Shown here piece by piece: positions 58,907 to 64,000 of a DNA stretch of 64,000 nt (position 1 is its first letter; each line of letters starts with the position of its first letter). Below the pieces are notes generated by a model. The model was given only the letters and a program-made list of their open reading frames with translations. It did no database searches and was not told the DNA's origin. This DNA comes from Pseudomonas sp. FEN (lineage in GTDB: Bacteria > Pseudomonadota > Gammaproteobacteria > Pseudomonadales > Pseudomonadaceae). The position numbers and the translations under genes were made by a program. Where the stretch lies: positions 760,001-824,000 of the forward strand of contig NZ_CAJFDC010000036.1 of assembly GCF_904067045.1 (NCBI RefSeq), given 5' to 3'.

Positions 58907-59323
58907 TTACTCCCGACCGTCTTCTGGAAGGTTGTCTTCTGGAGCTACGCCGCCGACATGCTGGCTGTCTTCGGCCACGGCACGTTCGATCAGCGCCGAC
59001 AGGTGCGCGCCACGCACAACGCTTTCGTCATAGTGGAAGTGCAACTGCGGCACGCTGCGCAGCTTCATTTCGCGAGCCAGTTGCATGCGCAGGAAGCCCG
59101 CCGCCGCATTGAGCACCTTGATGCTCTGGGCGATGTCTTCCGGGTTGTCCTGCCCCATCACGGTGATGAAGATCTTCGCGTGGCCGACGTCACGGCTGAC
59201 GTCGACGGCGGTAATGGTCACCAGGCCGACGCGTGGATCCTTGACTTCACGACGGATCAGTTGCGCGAGCTCACGCTGCATCTGGTCGCCGATGCGTTGG
59301 GTACGGCTGTATTCTTTTGCCAT
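58907..59323 (-). CDS. rbfA: Ribosome-binding factor A
   Basis: 138 residues. KH-type fold binding the immature 30S subunit and needed for 16S 5' maturation and cold growth. It opens MAKEYSRTQRIGDQMQRELA; DPRVGLVTITAVDVSRDVGH and RMQLAREMKLRSVPQLHFHY are the family core. An acidic tail follows. Next to infB behind a hairpin. Confidence 0.97.
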   Translation of the reverse strand: MAKEYSRTQRIGDQMQRELAQLIRREVKDPRVGLVTITAVDVSRDVGHAKIFITVMGQDNPEDIAQSIKVLNAAAGFLRMQLAREMKLRSVPQLHFHYDESVVRGAHLSALIERAVAEDSQHVGGVAPEDNLPEDGRE

Positions 59324-59375
59324 GTCTTGTTACCTGTAGCTGCCTCGCGGTGAAACCCGCAAGGTCTGAAAGCGG

Positions 59376-59418
59376 CAAACGCCCGGCCTGGCAGAAGCCG
59401 GACCGGGCGTTGCGTTTA
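59376..59418 (-). terminator. Hairpin between infB and rbfA
   Basis: AACGCCCGG (59378-59386) pairs with CCGGGCGTT (59403-59411), and GGC/GCC pairs extend the stem. Leftwards it is followed only by TTGCCGCTTTC, a weak T-run, so it is probably an attenuator or processing site rather than a full terminator. Confidence 0.5.
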
Positions 59419-59482
59419 GAGTCCGGGCGAGGTACCGGGCATTTGCATGCGACCGGTCCTCACGGCTCCTGAAGTGAACGAG

Positions 59483-62008
59483 TCAGAGGCTGCGAGCAAC
59501 CTGAACCTTCTCGAAGACTTCGATCTTGTCACCGACCTTGACGTCGTTGTAGCTCTTCACGCCGATACCGCATTCCATGCCGGCACGCACTTCGGAAGCG
59601 TCATCCTTGAAGCGACGCAGGGATTCCAGCTCGCCTTCGAAGATAACGATGTCTTCACGCAGTACACGGATTGGACGGTTACGGTGAACAACACCTTCGA
59701 TCACCATGCAACCGGCGATCGCGCCAAACTTCGGCGAGCGGAACACGTCACGTACTTCAGCGGTACCCAGGATGTTCTCGCGAACATCGCTGCCGAGCAT
59801 ACCGGTCAACGCTTTCTTGACGTCTTCGATGATGTCGTAGATCACGTTGTAGTAACGCATATCCAGGCCTTCCTGCTCGACGATCTTCCGTGCGCCAGCA
59901 TCGGCACGCACGTTGAAGCCGAACAGTACAGCGTTGGAGGCCAGTGCCAGGTTGGCATCGGACTCGGTGATACCACCGACACCGCCACCGACAACACGCA
60001 CTTGCACTTCGTCGTTACCCAGGCCGTTCAAGGCACCGTTCAACGCTTCCAGCGAACCACGGACGTCGGATTTGAGGACGATGTTAAGCGTCTTCTTCTC
60101 TTCCTGGCCCATGTTCTCGAAGATGTTTTCCAGCTTGCCAGCATGGGCGCGAGCCAGTTTGACCTCGCGGAACTTGCCTTGACGGAACAGAGCCACTTCA
60201 CGGGCTTTCTTCTCGTCGGCCACCACGCTCATCTCGTCGCCAGCGTCCGGGGTACCGTCCAGGCCGAGGATCTCGACCGGAATGGAAGGACCGGCTTCCT
60301 TGATCGACTTGCCGTTCTCGTCGAGCATGGCACGTACACGGCCATAGTTCGAACCGACCAGCACCATGTCGCCTTGGCGCAGGGTACCGTCTTGAACCAG
60401 GACGGTAGCCACCGGGCCACGACCTTTGTCGAGACGCGATTCAACCACGACGCCACGGCCAGGAGCCGAAGGCGTCGCCTTCAATTCCAGAACTTCGGCT
60501 TGCAGCAGGACCGCTTCGAGCAACTCGTCCACGCCAGTACCGACTTTCGCCGAAACCGAGACGAACGGGGTGTCGCCGCCCCACTCTTCCGAGGTCACGC
60601 CGTGAACCGACAGTTCGCTACGGATGCGATCAAGGTCGGCGCCCGGCTTGTCGATCTTGTTCACCGCAACCACCAGTGGAACACCGGCAGCCTTGGCGTG
60701 CTGGACCGCTTCAACGGTCTGCGGCATGACGCCGTCGTCCGCTGCAACGACCAGGATCACGATGTCGGTCGCCTTGGCGCCACGGGCACGCATGGCGGTA
60801 AACGCGGCGTGACCCGGGGTGTCGAGGAAGGTGACCATGCCGCGATCGGTTTCAACGTGGTACGCACCGATGTGCTGGGTGATACCACCGGCTTCGCCAG
60901 CGGCTACCTTGGCACGACGGATGTAGTCGAGCAGCGAGGTCTTACCGTGGTCGACGTGGCCCATGACGGTCACGACCGGTGCACGGGAGAACGCTTCACC
61001 TTCGAACTTCAGGGACTCGGCCAGGGAATCTTCCAGGGCGGTGTCGCTGACCAGGGTCACCTTGTGGCCCAACTCTTCAGCCACGAGCTGGGCAGTTTCC
61101 TGGTCCAGTACCTGGTTGATGGTGGCCGGGGTACCCAGCTTGAACATGAACTTGATGATTTCAGCCGCTTTGACCGACATCTGTTGGGCGAGATCGCCGA
61201 CAGTGATGGTCTCGCCGATCTTCACTTCACGCACGATAGGGCCGGTAGGGCTCTGGAAACCGTGGGCGTTGCGTTTTTTCAGCTTGGCCTTGCCACGACC
61301 ACCACGACGGAAACCGTCGCTTTCTTCGTCGGTAGTGCGCGGTGCCACACGTGGCGCCGGGGCCTTTTCCTTGACCGAAGCACGATGCGGAGCGTTTTTG
61401 CGCTCGCCATCGGCTCCGCCGCTACGACGATTGCTATCGTCGGCACGGGGTTTGTCTGGACGACGCGGCTCTTCGCGCTTGCGCTCGACGGCCGGTGCTG
61501 GCGCTGCTACCGCGGCTTCACGGACAGGCTCGACAACGGCGACCGGCGCCTGGGCAACAGCATCAACCACCGCGGTGTTCGCCGGAGCAGCAGCAGGCTG
61601 GCGGCGCGCTTCTTCTTCGGCGCGACGCTTGGCTTCTTCTTCAGCCTTTTGACGGGCCGCATTCTCTACGGCACGACGTTCTTCCAGCTCACGCTTGCGC
61701 TCGGCTTCGATTTCTTCCGGGCTGCGTTGTACGAAGACTTTCTTCTTGCGTACTTCAACGCTGATACTTTTGCTACCGGCAACACGCAGGGTGCTGGTGG
61801 TCTTGCGCTGCAAGGTAATCTTGCGCGGTTCTTCCACTTTCGCCTTGTGGCTGCTCTTCAAGTGAGTCAGCAAAGACTGCTTCTCACTATCGCTCACACC
61901 TTCATCGGCGGCGGTGTGCGGCAGACCTGCCTCACGCATCTGCTGCAACAGGCGCTCTACCGGTGTTTTGACCTCATCGGCCAGTTGTTTCACCGTGACT
62001 TGCGTCAT
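59483..62008 (-). CDS. infB: Translation initiation factor IF-2
   Basis: 841 residues. N-terminal IF2N domain (VTVKQLADEVKTPVERLLQQ), a long charged Ala/Glu/Arg linker (about 100-260), a second IF2N-like segment, then the GTPase: G1 GHVDHGKTS, G3 DTPGHAAF, G4 NKID (all within 348-460). Domains II-IV end with VRAGMECGIGVKSYNDVKVG. It brings fMet-tRNA to the 30S subunit. GAGGAGAGAAGTG precedes the ATG. An internal start giving a shorter form is possible, as in E. coli, but not evident. Confidence 0.98.
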   Translation of the reverse strand: MTQVTVKQLADEVKTPVERLLQQMREAGLPHTAADEGVSDSEKQSLLTHLKSSHKAKVEEPRKITLQRKTTSTLRVAGSKSISVEVRKKKVFVQRSPEEIEAERKRELEERRAVENAARQKAEEEAKRRAEEEARRQPAAAPANTAVVDAVAQAPVAVVEPVREAAVAAPAPAVERKREEPRRPDKPRADDSNRRSGGADGERKNAPHRASVKEKAPAPRVAPRTTDEESDGFRRGGRGKAKLKKRNAHGFQSPTGPIVREVKIGETITVGDLAQQMSVKAAEIIKFMFKLGTPATINQVLDQETAQLVAEELGHKVTLVSDTALEDSLAESLKFEGEAFSRAPVVTVMGHVDHGKTSLLDYIRRAKVAAGEAGGITQHIGAYHVETDRGMVTFLDTPGHAAFTAMRARGAKATDIVILVVAADDGVMPQTVEAVQHAKAAGVPLVVAVNKIDKPGADLDRIRSELSVHGVTSEEWGGDTPFVSVSAKVGTGVDELLEAVLLQAEVLELKATPSAPGRGVVVESRLDKGRGPVATVLVQDGTLRQGDMVLVGSNYGRVRAMLDENGKSIKEAGPSIPVEILGLDGTPDAGDEMSVVADEKKAREVALFRQGKFREVKLARAHAGKLENIFENMGQEEKKTLNIVLKSDVRGSLEALNGALNGLGNDEVQVRVVGGGVGGITESDANLALASNAVLFGFNVRADAGARKIVEQEGLDMRYYNVIYDIIEDVKKALTGMLGSDVRENILGTAEVRDVFRSPKFGAIAGCMVIEGVVHRNRPIRVLREDIVIFEGELESLRRFKDDASEVRAGMECGIGVKSYNDVKVGDKIEVFEKVQVARSL

Positions 62009-62035
62009 GCACTTCTCTCCTCAGGCCGCGCCTAA

Positions 62036-63517
62036 TTACTCGAACCAATGGGCTCGGGCGGCCATGATCAACTTGCCGGCACGATCGTCGTCGATGCCGT
62101 CGATGTCGAGCAGGTCGTCAATAGACTGCTCGGCCAGGTCTTCGCGGGTAATTACGCCGCGCACCGCCAGTTCCATCGCCAAATCCTTGTCCATGCCCTC
62201 AAGCGAGAGCAGGTCTTCGGCCGGATGGGCGTCTGCCAGCTTTTCCTCAGTAGCGATGGCTTTAGTCAACAAACGATCCTTGGCCCGAGCGCGAAGCTCG
62301 TTGACGGTGTCTTCGTCAAAACCATCGATGTTGAGCATTTCCTCCAACGGTACGTAGGCAATCTCTTCCAGGCTGGTAAAGCCTTCATCAACCAGTACCT
62401 GCGCCAGATCTTCGTCGACTTCCAGCTCGTCGATGAAGTTGCGCAGAATGTCACCGGTCTCTGCTTGCTGCTTAGCCTGGATGTCCGATTCGGTCATCAC
62501 GTTCAAGGTCCAGCCGGTCAACTGGCTGGCCAGACGCACGTTCTGACCACCGCGACCAATGGCCTGGGCCAGATTGTCCGCGCCGACGGCGATGTCCATC
62601 GCGTGGGCATCCTCGTCAACGATAATTGCCGCGACTTCCGCCGGCGACATGGCGTTGATCACGAACTGCGCCGGGTTGTCGTCCCACAGGACGATGTCCA
62701 CGCGCTCGCCGCCCAACTCGCCGGAGACGGCCTGGACGCGCGAACCACGCATACCAATGCACGCGCCTTGCGGGTCGATGCGTTTGTCCTTGGAGCGGAC
62801 CGCGATCTTGGCACGCGAGCCCGGGTCACGGGACGCCGCCATTACTTCGATCAGGCCTTCGGCGATTTCCGGCACTTCGATACGGAACAGCTCGATCAGC
62901 ATTTCCGGCGCGGTACGCGACAGGATCAACTGCGGGCCGCGGTTCTCGGTACGGATTTCCTTGAGCAGGGCGCGAACGCGGACACCGACGCGGAAAGTCT
63001 CGCGGGAAATGATGTCCTCGCGGGCCAGCAGCGCTTCGGCGTTGTTACCCAGGTCAACGATGACGTTGTCACGGGTGACTTTCTTCACGGTGCCGGAGAT
63101 GATTTCCCCCAGACGCTCGCGATAGGCGTCGACGACCTGTGCGCGCTCGGCTTCGCGAACCTTCTGCACAATGACTTGCTTGGCGGTCTGAGCGGCGATG
63201 CGACCGAACTCGATGGACTCGATCTTTTCCTCGACGACGTCGCCAACCTTGGCACCCGGATGGGTCAGCGCGACCTTGCTTGGCCAGGTCTCGATCGCCG
63301 GATCATCAAGATCGGCTTCCTCGACGACCGTCCAGCGACGGAAAGTCTCGTAGGCACCGGTGTGGCGGTTGATTTCCACACGCAGGTCCACATCGTCTTC
63401 AAAACGCTTCTTGGTAGCGGTCGCCAGAGCAATCTCCAGCGCCTCAAAAATCACGCTTGCCGGTACACCCTTTTCGTTGGATACCGACTCAACAACCAGC
63501 AATACTTCTTTGCTCAT
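62036..63517 (-). CDS. nusA: Transcription termination/antitermination factor NusA
   Basis: 493 residues from ATG 63517 (MSKEVLLVVESVSNEKG); an earlier in-frame codon at 63538 is unlikely. N-terminal polymerase-binding domain, S1 domain (IISGTVKKVTRDNVIVDLGN, about 135), KH domains (ACIGMRGSRVQAVSGELGGE and NLAQAIGRGGQNVRLASQLT), and two acidic repeats in the C-terminus (EEIAYVPLEEMLNIDGFDED, REDLAEQSIDDLLDIDGIDD). Between rimP and infB as in other proteobacteria. Confidence 0.98.
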   Translation of the reverse strand: MSKEVLLVVESVSNEKGVPASVIFEALEIALATATKKRFEDDVDLRVEINRHTGAYETFRRWTVVEEADLDDPAIETWPSKVALTHPGAKVGDVVEEKIESIEFGRIAAQTAKQVIVQKVREAERAQVVDAYRERLGEIISGTVKKVTRDNVIVDLGNNAEALLAREDIISRETFRVGVRVRALLKEIRTENRGPQLILSRTAPEMLIELFRIEVPEIAEGLIEVMAASRDPGSRAKIAVRSKDKRIDPQGACIGMRGSRVQAVSGELGGERVDIVLWDDNPAQFVINAMSPAEVAAIIVDEDAHAMDIAVGADNLAQAIGRGGQNVRLASQLTGWTLNVMTESDIQAKQQAETGDILRNFIDELEVDEDLAQVLVDEGFTSLEEIAYVPLEEMLNIDGFDEDTVNELRARAKDRLLTKAIATEEKLADAHPAEDLLSLEGMDKDLAMELAVRGVITREDLAEQSIDDLLDIDGIDDDRAGKLIMAARAHWFE

Positions 63518-63564
63518 CGTACGCCTCGCCTTTCGCAAGCCATTGGATCCGCGGGATCCGCGTC

Positions 63565-64000
63565 TCAGTCAAAACTGGGAATAATGTTGGCCTTGTCGAT
63601 CAAATCGATCGGCAACAGGAATTCATGGTCTTCCACCTGCACCACGACATCCTGTTCTTCCACTCCGCGCAGAAGGCCCTGAAAATTACGTCGACCTTCG
63701 AAAGGCGAGCGCAACTTTATCTTCACTTGTTCGCCGGCATGCGAGGCAAACTGTTCAAGGGTGAACAGCGGGCGTTCCATGCCAGGAGAGGAAACCTCAA
63801 GGGTGTATTCATTGGTGATGGGGTCTTCGACATCCAACACACCGCTGATCTGGCGGCTGACGATGGCACAGTCGTCCACCAGCACACCGCCTTCTTTATC
63901 GATATAAACGCGCAACACGGAATGGCGACCTTGAGCTGAATACTCAATACCCCAGCATTCATAGCCAAGGGCCACGACCACCGGGGCCAACAAGGCCTGC
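63565..64000 (-). CDS. rimP: Ribosome maturation factor RimP, 5' end outside the window
   Basis: About 144 C-terminal residues are present; the start lies beyond the right edge. Reading from the edge: QALLAPVVVALGYECWGIEY, SVLRVYIDKEGGVLVDDCAI, LEVSSPGMERPLFT, then the SH3-like C-terminal domain with FQGLLRGVEEQDVVVQVEDH. RimP helps 30S assembly. First gene of the nusA-infB operon. Confidence 0.96.
   Translation of the reverse strand, partial: QALLAPVVVALGYECWGIEYSAQGRHSVLRVYIDKEGGVLVDDCAIVSRQISGVLDVEDPITNEYTLEVSSPGMERPLFTLEQFASHAGEQVKIKLRSPFEGRRNFQGLLRGVEEQDVVVQVEDHEFLLPIDLIDKANIIPSFD

Noticed and set aside
59447..62035. An 862-codon rightward frame opposite infB
   Set aside because: infB is certain by its GTPase motifs; the opposite frame has no ribosome binding site and no family.

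Overview
The window is chromosomal DNA of a Pseudomonas, most likely of the P. fluorescens group. The evidence is the gene order (msrP-pssA-ilvCHI, mrcB, cbpA-prrF, dksA-gluQ-cbrX-cbrAB-crcZ-pcnB-folK-panBCD-pgi-acs, pnp-rpsO-truB-rbfA-infB-nusA-rimP), which follows the P. aeruginosa PA4692-PA4746 neighbourhood. A PrrF small RNA with a Fur box, the CbrAB/CrcZ module, and REP/REPIN repeats of the fluorescens type point the same way. Most of the window is GC-rich. Roughly 42.4-45.2 kb is visibly AT-richer.

Layout. 0-9.2 kb (minus strand): the start of msrP, pssA, a six-gene cluster in the order of E. coli yjfIJKLMC (PspA-like, DUF350, DUF1190 and ATP-grasp proteins, an envelope module of unknown function), then ilvI-ilvH-ilvC. 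9.5-16.2 kb: small conserved genes around mrcB, which carries a one-base frameshift between its SxN and KTGT motifs. 16.2-17.2 kb: cbpA and the iron-starvation RNA PrrF. 17.2-22.2 kb: deoC, a Rieske protein, sfsA, an aminotransferase, dksA and gluQ. 22.3-27.5 kb: the carbon-catabolite circuit cbrX-cbrA-cbrB followed by an enhancer site, a sigma-54 promoter and the CrcZ RNA with six A-rich Hfq/Crc motifs. 27.6-41.5 kb: pcnB-folK, panB-panC-panD, pgi, acs, a DUF2236 protein, an RlmI-like methyltransferase, a DUF748 protein and a DUF2845 protein.

41.7-55.2 kb: a BON-domain gene with a complete sigma-54 promoter layout, then an accessory block inserted between it and pnp. The block holds a parD/parE pair whose toxin has an in-frame stop, a small gene behind a two-frame coupled leader, and a contact-dependent inhibition locus read leftwards. 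That locus consists of a 3279-residue CdiA with a tRNase-type C-terminus, its overlapping immunity gene, and directly behind it a displaced, frameshifted older CdiA C-terminus with its own immunity gene. A 12-bp direct repeat marks the junction. No CdiB transporter gene is adjacent.

55.2-64 kb (minus strand): the classic translation/RNA operon rimP-nusA-infB-rbfA-truB-rpsO-pnp; rimP runs off the right edge.

Most interesting: the stacked CDI toxin/immunity modules and their 12-bp junction repeat; the sigma-54/IHF/inverted-repeat control region of the BON gene; the 23-bp perfect inverted repeat across the cdiA -35 box; the coupled two-frame leader at 43.3-43.5 kb; the yjfI-C cluster; and the broken mrcB and parE genes. 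No tRNA, rRNA, CRISPR array or insertion sequence was seen.
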